Shown: piece by piece, positions 1 to 12,374 of the stretch
Position numbering within the stretch: the first letter of the stretch is position 1
How the letters are laid out: the number at the start of each line of letters is the position of its first letter
Assembly: GCA_018873225.1 (NCBI GenBank)
Contig: JAEILZ010000004.1
Coordinates: forward strand, 620,001-684,000
DNA: 64,000 nt
DNA from: [Phialemoniopsis] sp. UDSM-2020
Lineage: Eukaryota; Ascomycota; Sordariomycetes; Thyridiales; Thyridiaceae
Reading direction: 5' to 3'
Made by a program: the position numbers and the translations under genes
The notes under the pieces: model-generated
Told to the model about the DNA's origin: nothing
Databases searched by the model: none
Seen by the model: only the letters and a program-made list of their open reading frames with translations

Positions 1-1402
1 CAAAAGACGCGGCTGTATCGGTCCATTTGACAGAGCCCTGAAGTCCTCCATGGTCAATGATTTAGTACTGAACTGTCGATCGTTGATGTGGCTCGGCCTG
101 CCGAGCCAATGCGCAAGCCTGCAAGTGTTCATAAATATTTAGTCTAGACCTAAGACAGTGGTGCCGAGCGGAGTCTTACCACTTATCATGCATATAAACA
201 GCCCACCATAACACGCGACGGAGATGTTTCTCGGAGGGGCTGATATTCCATTTCGTGGGCTCAATGTGAAGGCCAACTTCTTGAGCAAGGCCAACGAGCT
301 GCTTGCAAGTCAGTTTGCTAGTGTCTGTGATAGCTCAAATACGCACCTGGTTTGTCAACGCCCAATGGCCTGGGTGATTGGGCTCATGGACTCGTTGCGC
401 GGGAAGCTGCATGTAGAGTAAAATAGCCTGGATGGTATGCAGAGAGGGGGTCTTTGCCTCTTGCAAGACGGCTTCGTAGACTTGCTCGCGCATAAATGCA
501 TCGTCGATGGCTTTCTTCCCTTTCAAGAGTGACGAGCAGTGCCAGAAATGGAGGGCCGAACAATAAATAGCCCCTAGCAACGATGCAGGAATTGAGCCTG
601 CAGCGAGGGCTGAATCCAGGCGGTCTCGGCCGTCCAGAATCGGAAGACTTGGGTGCACGTAGGCAAAATACAAGTTGAGGAGCTCTTTCCCATATGGACT
701 GACAATCCTATCGACCTTGCCGGTATCATATATGCCAGCTGCTGCGTCAAGTAGCTCGTTAGGGTATGACTAGGTAGCCAATATCAGTCCTCTGCACTCT
801 CGGAATGCGTCACGAGGAACACATGAGCGCGGCAAGGGGGTCGAAAGCATTGCGTACCGTGAAGTAAGCGGGGGCTGCCTCATCGGCGAACACTTTATAC
901 ACTCTCCAATTCGCGCGGCCGAAGCTGTTAATCTCATCAAAGGGCAAGTGGCGCAGGAGATAGACGTCCTGGTCGCTACTGTTCCCCACGTACAACATCG
1001 TTCGGTTAGTTTGAATAGTGCCTCCGCCCAAGCCCTCGTCCAGGGACCCAGCCCATGGAGAGGGCTCTGGGGACGCGGTCACAAGCGAGCGCCCTTCTCC
1101 GGCCGGAGAACTTTGGGCGTGTCTAGAACTTGGCTCATTTCGGCGGGGCGGTTTCTTGATCGGCGCCGCCGATTCAAAAGTGCAGTGCGTTCCTCTCTGC
1201 ACGCACAGGGAGCAGTCACTTTGGCCTGGGGCAACGTAGCAGCCAATACGGCGGCGACGGCACCCATCACAGCTTGGAGCCAGAACCAGTCAGTCGGGTC
1301 AAGAGGTACCCAGATGGTCGGGAGAACTCACGGACGTTGTTTCTTGGACCGATAACGCCTCGCACCACCGTCTTGGGTGTCATTGGCTCCCAGACCACTC
1401 AT
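1..1402 (-). CDS. Zn2Cys6 transcription factor, 3' end outside the window
   Basis: Sequence-specific nuclear regulator. Proposed exons on the minus strand are 1402-1332, 1272-858, 769-347, 298-180 and 118-<1; all junctions are GT..AG and keep phase. The N-terminus is basic (residues about 15-23), followed by a binuclear zinc cluster with Cys 25, 28, 35, 44, 47 and 54 (C-x2-C-x6-C-x8-C-x2-C-x6-C). A region around YFAYVHPSLPILD, then VGLAQEVGLHIEP and RRVLWWAVYMHDKW, are the conserved blocks of the fungal-specific transcription factor domain. The C-terminal part lies beyond position 1. It is divergent from the sugar porter starting at 2010, so regulation of that gene is possible but only inferred. 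The target is unknown. Confidence 0.85.
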
Positions 1403-2009
1403 GTTGTTGGAAGTTGGCGATGTGGGTCGTTGTAGGGATGGTGTGAGAGGAGCATCGAGAACCCCGCGGGGGGAGTGATCTTTTTATCTGCCGCTGCTTA
1501 TGTACGTTTCGCGTGACCAAGTCTCCGCCGCACTAGCATGGCTCTTGCAATCTCCTTGACATGGCACTTGAATGTTGCCAAGTGGAGAAATGGCGCGTGT
1601 TAGGGCGAGAAAGAGCCGGGTAGGAAACCAGCAGCAAAACCCCGCGGGGGGACCTGAGTCAACTTAGCGGCGTTTTAGATCGCCACGCTTTGGTGATGGT
1701 TTTATCTATGGAGTCGTCGACACCCCCGTGTCGAAAAAATCCCAAATCTTGGAAATGCGGAGGTCCCCCGGTGCATCACGGCTAAGCCAGGGGTCCTTCA
1801 TATGGACGCTACTGCCGAGACCTGCATAAAAGCTGGCGAGATCGTCGTCTTACATCGTTGTTTCCAAGACCCCAGGTTCTCCAGCTCAGCCTTCTTTCCC
1901 CGACCACAAAAGCTTCTGCTCCCAAGGCCGGGTTGCTCGCCCCATCTCCTGAACACTATCCTTTGCACACTGTTCTAGAACGTAGAAGATATATTCGACG
2001 ACTAGTACA
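1403..2009. promoter_or_regulatory. Divergent promoter region with two CCCCGCGGGG palindromes
   Basis: The 607-bp gap separates a Zn2Cys6 factor and a sugar porter read in opposite directions. It holds two near-identical blocks, CCCCGCGGGGGGA, at 1462-1474 and 1640-1652. Each contains overlapping inverted copies of the CreA carbon-repressor consensus SYGGRG. Binding is inferred from the consensus only. Confidence 0.45.
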
Positions 2010-3927
2010 ATGGCTTTCGAGAAGCCAGCGATCCTGAGGGAGATCACCCCTCGGCTCCTCCGAATCTATGTTCTCGCATCCGTGAGTGATTCACTCGCAC
2101 TCCATCTTCGGATGGGTCCTAGTATGACCCTTAGCTAACACAAAACTTGTAGATTGGTGCTATGGTACGTGCCCGCATCAGAATACACGCGCTCTGCGAA
2201 CCCATCCTCTGCAAGGCGTTGCGCCTCGACTGACCCACGTTTAGAACTTTGGATTCGATAACAACTGGTGGTCCGGAGCAATCGCCTCGAAAGCCTTCAA
2301 TGACCATTTTGGCCAGGAGCTTGACGGTCCCGGTCAACCCAAAAGGCTGCCCTCAGGCTGGCTCTCGGCAGCAAGCGGCACCCCAATTGCCGGCTGGATC
2401 GTCGGCTGCTTCATTGCAAGCTACCTCACGAGTGGACTCGGGCGAAAGAAGACAATCATGGTCGTCTGCGCGATTGCCTTGGTGGGAATGATCATGCAAT
2501 GCGCCATCCCAAGCTTCTGGGGCATCATGGCTGGACGGCTCGTGAACGCTATCTCCATGGGTGAGTGCAATGTTGCTTCTCCTCAACCTCGACCCCATCG
2601 GCTGATAGAATATACGACAGGTATCGAAGCAAACACTGTGCCGATGTACATGGCAGAGCTCGCTCCAGCCTCTATTCGCGGTGGCCTCGTCAACTTTTAC
2701 CAGTCGTGGCTATATGTAGGCGCGATCCTCGCCACCGTCACAGTCTACGGCTCTACCAAAAACTACGAGGACAAATGGGCTTACTTGACACGTTCGTGCC
2801 CTATCTTGTTTCGTTCTATGTCGTATATAATCTGATCATGTCACTAACCTATCCCTCAGCAATTGTCGTCCAGCTCGCTCCCCCAGTCATGCTTTTTGTT
2901 GGAGTCTTCTTCATCCCAGAGTCGCCTCGCTGGCTGCTGCAGAAGGAGCGCAGGGAGGAGGCGCTCGAAGCTCTCGCCTACACACGTGCAGGCGGTCTAA
3001 GCCAAGACGAGGTTGCCAATGAACTACAGCTCATTGAGGCAGCGTTGCATGAGGAACAACAGCACCACCGCGCCACGAGCTACCTTGACTGCTTCAGGGG
3101 TTCCAACCTCCACCGTACCGTTATCGCCATGGGTGTCCAGTGCCTGCAGCAAGCTCAGGGGAACTCATTCATCTCGAACTATCTCGTCATCTTCCTCAAC
3201 CAAGTCGGTATCGATGAGCCGCAGCTGATCGCTGTGGCGTTCTACGCTTGCAACCTGGCCGGCTGTATCACGGCCTTCTACTTATCGGACAAGGTTGGAA
3301 GACGACCTATGCTTATGGGTGGTGCCTTGCTCATGGCTCTCTTCATCTGGATCACCAGTGGCCTGGCTAGCTGGGGCAATCACTCACTGTCTGCGGCCAA
3401 TGGGTCTGTTGCTGCTATCATGCTCTATGTAAGCCTTCTCTCTTCTACTCAAGTCTAACCACTACACGGAAAACGTACTAACATCCTATCAGGGCGCCGT
3501 ATCCGCATCCTCCTGGGGCTCAGTCATGTGGGCCGTCACGGCCGAGGTGGGCACCACGCAGCTCCGCGAGCGCACCATCTCGATCGCCACCATGGCGAGC
3601 TTCTCCACCAGTCTGCTCGTGACGTACGTCAACCCGTTCATCCAGAACGAGCCGGGTAACCTAGGCTCGCGCGTCGGCATGATGTACGGCGGCATCTCCA
3701 TCATCGCCTTTGTCTTCGTCTTCCTCGTCGTGCCTGAGCTCAAGACCCGTAGTCTCGAGGAGCTGGACGAGCTTTTCCACGCACGCGTCCCGGCCTGGAA
3801 GTCTTCCTCCTTTGTCGCTTCGGGCATTGGGGCCGAGATTACGGGAGTGAAGCATGCGACGGAAGCCAAGACTGTCGAGGTGGAGGCCGAGGGTCAGGAT
3901 GAAGTGCCCGTATCGAAGGCTCAGTAG
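2010..3927 (+). CDS. MFS sugar transporter (sugar porter family)
   Basis: Predicted plasma-membrane sugar porter of 524 aa with about 12 membrane segments. Exons: 2010-2081, 2153-2164, 2245-2560, 2621-2791, 2860-3428, 3493-3927. Phase is kept throughout. Exon 2 is only 12 nt and completes the first membrane helix. Family landmarks are FGFDNNWWSG near residues 30-39, GLGRKK near 92-97, GIEANTVPMYMAELAP after the third intron, PESPRWLL at about 210-217 and DKVGRRP near 334-340. The last is the second copy of the loop motif expected after helix 8. The substrate cannot be read from the sequence; a hexose, a disaccharide or a plant-derived acid are all possible. Upstream CreA-type sites suggest carbon control. 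Confidence 0.9.
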
Positions 3928-4758
3928 GGTGTTTTGGTGTGGGCGTTGAGGGCTGGCCTGGGAGGGCGTGCGTAAACAACCATCTGACAAGAGAAGGGAC
4001 TGGTTCACCAGTCCTACCAGCCGGTTGCAGTGGTGTTTGTATCTGTCAAGCTTGGCAATAGTTCAAGATTGTGAGCTTCATCTTAGTTTGTACAATTGGT
4101 ACAGTTAGTAGTGTTGGTAGATTCGGCAGATTCGGCAGAGTCATTATAGTAGCCAGGTTGAGATCAATCGTTAAGTTGGATTTGATGGCGAAGATCTCGC
4201 AATTTGCTACAGGTTGGAGAGCAACCCTGTCCCCGGAAACCGCCTTGATACCAATTACCTCCCAATTGCAAGTCCGTAGGGATCATAGCCATAGGGCGAC
4301 ACGGCAGCTGAGCAGCGATCTAGCACCAACTCGCGTGACCACATCCACATGAAAATTTCTCCAAACCCCATTCTCCCGGTACCCCCTAGGTCGCATGGAA
4401 TGCATGCGTGACACGGAACTAAGTCCAAGGAGGTTACAAAAGCCGCTGACAAAAACAACCCATCTCCGAGATGGTCTCAAGGGTGGACCGATGTGGACTC
4501 GCATCGCCCTGCGGGCGACCTTGCCGCCACTTGCCCCACAGGCGGATTATCGAGGACCGTAAGAGCATACAAAAAGGTCCGACTAAGATTATTTGCTCTC
4601 TGCAGTATATGAAAGGATCTGTGCTGCTGTGGACGGTTGCATCTTGATCATCGTGGCGAGTCCGTTCCAGTAATCTCAAGTTCCGAGAGGCAGTTTGACC
4701 GCGGATTGGAAAGCGTAAAACCTTCAGTTACCGTATTCGCAGAAAGAGATATCAATCA
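3928..4758. other. Intergenic region, no gene seen
   Basis: 831 bp between two tandem transporter genes. Small open frames are present but lack codon bias or recognisable domains. It probably contains the 3' UTR of the first gene and the promoter of the second. Confidence 0.5.
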
Positions 4759-6409
4759 ATGGCTGCTACTAAGCCACCATTTCCATGGAAGCAGCTTGCG
4801 GTCCTAGGTATGCGTCTCGTCTTGCCGTCATAACGAAAAAAGACCAAGCTAACAAAAGCTCATCTCTAGCAATATGTCGGCTGGCAGAGCCCATTGCGTT
4901 CGCCTCGATTTTGGCATACAGCTACCCATTCGTTCGAGAGGTTCGAGGCACCCAGGAGAATGCCGCCTTCTACGCAGGACTTCTCGTCTCTGCCTTTGCA
5001 CTCGCTGAGGCAAGCACAGCCGTGCTATGGGGCACGATCTCTGACAGATACGGGAGGAAGCCTATTGTTCTTTCTGGTTTGGTCGGTGTCGCCCTGTCCA
5101 GCGTCATGTTTGGCCTCTCCAAGAACTACTGGGTCACCTTTGCTGCTAGGGCGATCGGGGGTTTTCTGAACGGCAACGTTTCCGTTATGCAAACCATGGT
5201 TGCCGAGATGGTGAAATGTCCAGAGCACGAGCGTGAGTCTCTGACTGCAGTATTTTGAGAAATAAAATCACTGACAAATTTGCAGCGCTCGCCTACAGCA
5301 TGATTCCATTCATGTGGTTCTTCGGCTCCATGATCGGCTCTTCAATGGGAGCACTACTTGCCCACCCTGCGTCGATATGGCCAGTCTTCAGAGGAACTTT
5401 ATTTGAAGAATATCCCTTCTTCCTTCCGAACCTTGTCGCAGCTACTTTTATCGCATTTGCTGTTACTCTAGGAACGCTATTTCTGAAAGAGACGAGAGTA
5501 GTATCTCCGTCCGAGAAGAAGAAGCCAGCCAGCCAGCACGATGAGACGGCACCGCTTATTCCTGAGAACCGAAGGAGACAGTCTCAGAGTAAGCCCGCCA
5601 ATTCAGAGCCTATTATACCCGCGCCACCATCGCTGGATGAGACTCCCTCGATCATCACAGACGAGTCAACAAGGCTCTTCAATCATATCGATGACAGCAC
5701 TGAGGACGGTCACAGCGCTCAGGACCCCGACTCGCCACTGGAAAAGTCTCCCGGCTGGAACAAAAACATGGTCCTGTTGATTGCGCAGCTGGCCCTCGCC
5801 TCCTACCTGCAGATGGTGTACGGCGTCTTGATGCCCATCTACCTAGTCGACTCGCCCTCTCCAGATATCCCTGAAGGTCACTTCGACCCGCGCGGTGGCT
5901 TCGGGTTTTCAGTGCGGCAGGTCGGCGGCATCATGTCAGCGAATGGCTTCGTCGCCATCATCGTGCAGGGTCTCATCTTCACACCCTTTGTCCGCGCGGT
6001 TGGTGTGTGGAAAACCTTCGTCTGGCTGACAATCCTCGCACCGCTGTCCTATGCCGTTGTGCCTTTCATCACGCTGGTCCCGCGCTCTTGGGCCGTCGGC
6101 GCCATTTACGCAGACCTCTTTGCGCAGAACTTCATGAACCTCATCGTCTACCCTTGCCTTCTCATACTGCTCAAGGATTCAACCCCGTCGGTGTCAATTC
6201 TGGGACAGGTCAACGGCGTAGCCATGACGGCCTGCTCAGCGGCAAGGACCGTCGCGCCGCCCCTAGTGGGTTGGGTATATGGGGTTGGTGGCTCAGCCGC
6301 TGGCTGGTGGTCTATCGCACTGGTCGCGGTCATTGCTGGACTACTCGTGCCGACTGTCAAGCGGCCGCCGCAATCCACCAAGACACCAGATGGTGAAAGC
6401 GGGGAGTAA
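4759..6409 (+). CDS. MFS transporter, ZIF-like / drug:H+ antiporter type
   Basis: A 511-aa membrane transporter. Exons: 4759-4807, 4870-5232, 5286-6409. The N-terminal half has the loop motif WGTISDRYGRKP and the block AEMVKCPEHEPLAYSM after the second junction, which is typical of the fungal ZINC INDUCED FACILITATOR-like group. A long hydrophilic loop rich in Ser, Pro, Asp and Glu (about residues 210-305) joins the two six-helix halves. The C-terminal half resumes at WNKNMVLLIAQLALASYL. The family exports or sequesters small organic compounds or metal chelates at the plasma or vacuolar membrane; the substrate here is unknown. Downstream is a beta-glucosidase in the same direction, with no evident functional link. 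Confidence 0.85.
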
Positions 6410-7096
6410 TAGGGCCATTGAACATGATTGCGTGCGACAAATGAGTCGTATATTAGAACAGATGATAGATCTCAATACACAGAAACGTACACTCCAGTAC
6501 AATACTCTGTGTCAGTTCTCCGAGCTCGAGTTGTTACCAGAAACGTTGAATAAGCCCCCATGGGTGACCCTTCTTGGCTTCAGTATTCGATAGCACAGAC
6601 ATTTACACCGAACCTGCTATCCTTTGTGTACTTGAGTGGTGTGAGCGGCACCTACACTAGGGACAGTATCGTGTGGTCACCGCATCTAGTGACGGGGGTC
6701 TGCCGAACCATAGACATGCTCATGCAGTGCTCTCGAACACTTGGAGGTGACTCCACAAAAGTCGCCCGCTCGATCCGCCGCGGGGGGACGTTCAATCGAA
6801 CTAGTCATTACCTGATCCGCCATGCTTGGCACTAAAATGATCTGGTTCAAAGCTGCATCCTTCCTGTGGAACGCTCTAAATGCCCACCTTCCTAGACTAG
6901 CTGCTAGGAGAAGCCGGAACGCCGCGGGGGTCCTCCTGTTGGTCTCCCGGGGAGTGACCGGACCGGGATGATCCACTCCTTGACACATTGAAATTGGTGC
7001 AGGATATAAAAGAAGTCATCGCGAACTGCAGGCTTCAAACGCCGTGAATATTCTCTCGTTTTACGAACGGTCTAGCTTAGCACATTCGCTTTCAAC
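6410..7096 (+). promoter_or_regulatory. Beta-glucosidase upstream region: CreA-type sites and TATA box
   Basis: 687 bp without a gene. It contains GC-rich sites at 6775-6790 and 6920-6932 (each with GCGGGG, a match to the CreA consensus SYGGRG) and a TATAAA box at 7005-7010, about 90 bp before the start codon. The same CGCGGGGG core is found upstream of the sugar porter at 2010. This fits a glucose-repressed, inducible hydrolase promoter; the regulation itself is inferred. Confidence 0.5.
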
Positions 7097-9709
7097 ATGG
7101 GCGTTCTCAAGAACAGCGTCTTGGCCGGCCTCGTGTGGAGTCTCCCTCTGGCATCGTCTCTGGCCTCGCAGGTGCCGTTGTTTGCAGACACTGCGATCCT
7201 TTCAAAGGACGAAAACATCACAAGCGACTCGTACTTTTATGGACAGTCACCACCGGTATACCCGTCGCGTACGTAACCATTATTTCCGTATGTACAAAGA
7301 CCCGAAGCTGACAACGCAGATTCACAGCCGAGGGTTCAGGACAAGGACCATGGGCCGATGCGTACACCAAGGCACGGGCCCTTGTTGCCAAATTGACACC
7401 AGAGGAAAAGGTCACCTTGACCGCCGGCAAGCATATGAAGACAGGGTGCATGGGTAATATCGAAGCGATACCGCGCGTGGGCTTCCCCGGATTCTGCTTG
7501 TCCGATGCTTCGAATGGACTGGTGAGCTCCCATTCCCTTCCTCAATTTCTGTATCTAAGCTAAACACCACTTCAGCGAGACACGGACTACGCCAACGGCT
7601 GGTCAAGTGGAGTTCACATTGGTGCAAGGTGAGTGTCGAGCGAGCTCAAACTATCGAAGACGGGGTTACTAACACAAAACAGCTGGAATAGGGAGCTTGC
7701 CCGGGACCGAGGCCGGTGGATGGCTGAGGAGTACCGCGCCAAGGGGGTTCACGTGCTTCTAGGCCCGATGGTCGGTGCCATGGGACGAGTCGTCACAGGC
7801 GGTCGCAACTGGGAGGGCGTCTCGCCCGATCCGTATCTCACGGGAGTAATTGGTGCCGAGTCCGTGGTGGGAATCCAGTCCACTGGCGTGGCGGCTTGCA
7901 TCAAGGTGAGATCACGGTCATCCCTCCACTAGAAACTGGCGAAGCTGACTACGTCTCAAACAGCACTTTGTTGGGAACGAACAGGAGCTTCACCGTAACC
8001 CCATGATTGACGACGATGGAAACTACGTCGAGTCTCTCTCGTCCAATATCGACGACAAGACTCTGCACGAGTTCTACATGTGGCCCTTCCAAGACGCTGT
8101 GCGGGCTGGGACCGTGTCCGTCATGTGCTCCTACAATCGTCTGAACAACTCATACGCCTGTCTGAACAGCCTGCTGCTGAACGGCCATCTCAAGCGCGAC
8201 ATGGGCTTCCAGGGCTACGTCATGACCGACTGGTTCGCCCAGCATGGCGGCATCGCGTCGGCCAACGCCGGCCTAGACATGGTGCTGCCCACCTCCGAGT
8301 TCTGGGGCTCCAACTTGACTGATGCTATCGCCAATGGCACCATGAACGCCACCCGCTTAGGTGACATGGTGACGAGAATTCTGGCCTCGTGGTACTTCCT
8401 TGGACAAGACACTTCGTTCCCCGGGACTGGTGTCGGCATGCCGTACAATGTCAACGCACCGCACCAGCGCGTCAATGCTCGTTTCCCAGGAGCACGAGAA
8501 ACCCTTCTCCAGAGCGCTATTGAGGGCCAGGTTCTGGTCAAGAACGTGAGGAACGCTTTGCCCTTGAAAGCACCAAAGATGGTGTCTGTCTTCGGATACG
8601 ACGCAAAGAGCCCCGACAAGCTCGTATTCAACACGGGTCTCGTCGATCTCAACCACTCCATCTCAGCCGATCTCGGCACCCTCCCAAATATCCAGGAGAA
8701 CCACACTCTGTCCTGCGGCGGCGGCTCCGGCGACAACTCGCCAGCATACGTGGATGCGCCCATCAATGCGCTCCAGCGCAAGGCTCAGGAAGATGGCACC
8801 TCCATCCTATGGGACCTCGTGTCCCAGGACCCTCATGTCAACCCGACCAGCGATGCTTGCCTAGTCTTCATCAACTCCTTTGCCGCAGAAGCTTACGACC
8901 GGCAAAGTCTGACCGACGACTACAGCGACAAGCTGGTCACCAACGTGGCCGACAAGTGCAGCAATACCATCGTCGTCATCCACAACGCCGGCATCCGACT
9001 CGTCGACAGCTGGGTCGACCATGAGAATGTCACAGGCCTAATCTTTGCCCACCTCCCCGGCCAGGACACGGGTCGCGCCATCGTGGACCTGCTGTACGGC
9101 AAGGCCAACCCGTCCGGGCGCCTCCCTTACACCGTAGCTCACAGTGAGGAAGACTACGGCCACTTACTTCGGGTGTCCAAGCGCGAGGGCAAGTTCTGGC
9201 GCTTCCCGCAGTCGGACTTCACCGAGGGGTCCATGATCGACTACCGTGCCTTCGACGCCCAGGGTATCAAGCCCCGGTACGAGTTCGGCTTCGGCCTCTC
9301 TTATACTACCTTTGACTACTCGGATCTAGCCGTGTCGAAGCCTGACGGCTTCATTCCTACCGAGTTTCCACCGGATGCGCCCGTCGAGCAGGGCGGCAAT
9401 CCTCATCTCTGGGACGAGGTCGCGACCGTCTCTGCTATCATCGAGAACTCCGGTGCCGTCGACGGCAGCGAAGTGGCGCAACTTTACGTCGGCATCCCGG
9501 GCGGTCCAATCCGGCAGCTGCGCGGGTTTGAGAAGGTCTTTGTCCACGCTGGCGAAGCGGTGAAAGTCGCGTTCAAACTGACACGACGCGACTTGAGTGT
9601 TTGGGATGTAGATAGCCAGCAGTGGCGGCTACAGCGGGGCGACTACAAGGTGTACGTCGGCAGGTCAAGCCGTGATCTCCCGTTGAGGACGACTCTGCGC
9701 GTTGCTTAG
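7097..9709 (+). CDS. Secreted beta-glucosidase, glycoside hydrolase family 3
   Basis: Releases terminal beta-D-glucose from cello-oligosaccharides and related glucosides outside the cell. The protein has 795 aa. Exons: 7097-7268, 7328-7521, 7576-7628, 7683-7905, 7964-9709, all in phase. A signal peptide spans about residues 1-25 (hydrophobic core, then SSLASQ). The GH3 N-terminal barrel has [29 protein letters not shown] (split over the last intron) and the nucleophile motif [11 protein letters not shown] with Asp at about 303. The alpha/beta sandwich domain follows, with GYDAKSP and a long insert. A fibronectin III-like domain is C-terminal ([12 protein letters not shown] to the end). Several N-x-S/T sites fit secretion. 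Its upstream region has a TATA box and CreA-type sites. Confidence 0.95.
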
Positions 9710-9938
9710 TATCCTAGAATATCCCTTGCTATTAGAGAATCACGCAGTCCAAAGACATGTAGATCACAATAGAAACTACCACTCGGTCTCAGACAAGCCC
9801 ATTGGTCCCCCCGAATCGGAATGATTGCTTTACTGTTCGTCAAGCATGTCTCGCTATTGATTCGATTTTAAGCACAGAGGCAAAAGTCGGTATGCGTATA
9901 CCGTGTTCTTTGATCCTCTATCAAAGGCCGACATACGA

Positions 9939-11548
9939 TCAGTTGCTGTCTTTTACAAGGTCGCCTACAGTCCAGTCCTTGCCCTCGTCCTTGGCGACCG
10001 TCTCCAGAATACTCAAGAATATCTTTTCCGCTTTCTTAACATCCTTCTCTGTCATCGCCGCACCATCAGAATATGCGTTTTGAACCCTGACACCAGCCTC
10101 GTGTCCAACCAGGCATGTGTTGAACGCGGTGCCGGTATCGTTGCCCGACACGCCAAAGATCATATCCGTTGCGCCTTCAGGCAGTCCAAGATATGACAAG
10201 TTGGACCAGATCCCACTCATGCCGTTATAAGGCGTTAGAGAATTGATCTTCTTCAGTGCTTCCTCTTCGCGTAGGGTATGCGCCCGCTTGTCTCCGGCTG
10301 GAAGCGCAGCAGCATCCGGCGCGCGATATCGGGACTGTTCAGGGTTGGCCGGCCCATCCTTGATCATATTCAGCATTTTCATCATGTTGCCACCATCCGA
10401 GCTAGCCTGTTCATCTGTCGACACTGCCGCGTATGCTTGCGCCAGCTCCCAGAAGCGCGACTCATCGGCAAGTTTGCCGGTGGACCACAGATACATGGTT
10501 GCATTGCCGGCGACGCAGTACGGGTCTCCCTTGCTGACGTCGCGCATGTCCTTGACTGAACAATCTCGAATCGCCAGCTCTTTCTTGCCACCAACGAATA
10601 CCGCCCATATCGCCAGCACCCACGCGGTATGGAGAGTCGGGTTGAGGGTGGCTACTTCGTGCTGCTTCCCGATACCCTTGAGCTCCTGCATGAGAGCAGC
10701 GGACACGTCGACGATTGACGACTTCCATGGGCTGTCTATGGTTGGCTGCGATATTGTCTGAGGCCAAGCCGGAACGTAGCCCATCCATGTTTGCAAAAAC
10801 ACCGGAAGGCGCGGGAGCATCACCTCGCGAAAGATTGTCGAAGCGATGAAAGAGTATGGCGGTAGATCATCTCCTTGACCCATGCGCGTGAGATGGTGGA
10901 GCTCAATCTTCTCTTGTGGAAGCCCGGAAATATCGCCCGCGACGAGGGCTTTGGCGAGCTTTACCGCGCCGCGACCATCGATGAGAATATGATCCATCGT
11001 CAAGGCGAGATAGAGCCTCTGGGTGCCAGCGCTAGATGACGCCTCGAATAGAGTGATTCCCCATAAGGGATCACTGCCATATGCCACATTCTTTTGGAAA
11101 AGGCGCAATGCTGTATCGTAAACGACATCTCTCTCTGCATTGAGGTTGCTTGGGTTGGCGACGTAGGTTTGGCGGGAGATCAGCCTGTCAGCGGTCCATG
11201 GCGAGTAGCGATATTGAAATTTTGGCTTCGTAGTGCGCTGGTCTGCGATCGTGGCACTCAGTAGCGGCCACTTTTGTTGAACTTCCTCAATCCTGTTGGT
11301 CAATCTATTGATGTCGAGACTGCTGGGGCTGGGGAATGTGAGCAAGATGTTGAGCGTTGATGGTGACCCCACGCTTCGGTTTGCGATGAGGAACAAGCCC
11401 AAATTGGGTACTGTAAAGTGGCAAGCGCGTTAGCTGCGGACGCTTTTTTTTTAAGGCATGCTCGGTTCCCAAGCGATGTCTACTTACTCGGCCATTCATA
11501 AAGAGACTTCTCGCCTCGGGCGGCCGGCGGCTCATCGCTTGATGCCAT
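9939..11548 (-). CDS. Alcohol acetyltransferase / condensation-like acyltransferase
   Basis: A 510-aa protein with the fold of CoA-dependent acyltransferases. Exons 11548-11488 and 11410-9939; the first encodes MASSDEPPAARGEKSLYEWP. The active-site-like motif MDHILIDGRG lies at about residues 160-168. The usual HHxxxDG is present as DHxxxDG, keeping the second, catalytic His. The C-terminal part has FNTCLVGHEAGVRVQNAYSD, similar to the late beta-strands of this family in fungi. It may esterify an alcohol or a metabolite, but no backbone synthase is nearby, so no natural-product pathway can be named. It is convergent with the beta-glucosidase gene. Confidence 0.75.
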
Positions 11549-12374
11549 GGCCCCGGTATCGATCGCGCAGAACACAGGGCAACACAGTACGCAGATTTTC
11601 GGAGTCGAGGACGTCAGTCCCCACGGGAAAGCGTTTTGGGGGCTTTGACAATAAGTACTACCTGCGCCGCCTTGGGGCACACTCCCGCCCTGTTCGTACT
11701 CCGTGGCTTGCCTGGCGTGACGGCAAGTGGACACGCTGGAATGAGCAAAGTAAGCCCTAGCGCATTAGTGTTTATGGTTATGCTTCGCTTATGCGACTCC
11801 TAATCCCCTTCAGGGCTAGGAGAGATCCCTATCTTACCTGCCGGACCCACTAGCTTACGCCTCATTCGACTTCGGACTCTTCGTCTCGCGTCCCGGCTCA
11901 CCTCGAATGGAGACCTGCTTAGGGAAGCAAAACAGAAGTCCTGGGCCTAAACCCCCTATTTTTACCTCTGTCAACACCGAAGGTCACAGCGGCAGACCAC
12001 CTGACGCTCCATCAGGCGCGAGCCTCGCATAGGGTTCACCGACTTCGGTATGTCCTCCTTCGTCTTACGCGGGATGAGATACGTAGGAGACAAGGTGCCG
12101 CATCCTTCGGAATGGTCGGCTACAAGCCTTCACGAAGAATATTTCTCAGAGAGGCAACTTTTCAATACGATTTGCGGATTGTCGTACTTATCGACGGTCC
12201 GCAAAGAAAGGAGCGGTCAATAATTAATCATTGCATGGGGCGCTTCCACGCGTAGCTGGTTGCTATGAAGGATGATAATGATGATCCAGCAGAAAGTCCA
12301 AAAAGCCAACACACGGTCGCCATTTCGTCATAGGCGACACTGTCAATGTCGATATGTCCAACCCCCACCGGGTC
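11549..12374. other. Intergenic region, no gene seen
   Basis: 826 bp with frequent stops in all frames. The part at 11,770-12,240 has no recognisable coding or repeat structure. It could be an old relic, but I cannot identify one. Confidence 0.4.

Noticed and set aside
9376..9709. Open frames antisense to the beta-glucosidase C-terminal domain
   Set aside because: Shadows of the GH3 coding sequence.
11770..12240. Possible transposon relic
   Set aside because: I looked for terminal repeats and reverse transcriptase or transposase fragments and saw none that I could defend.
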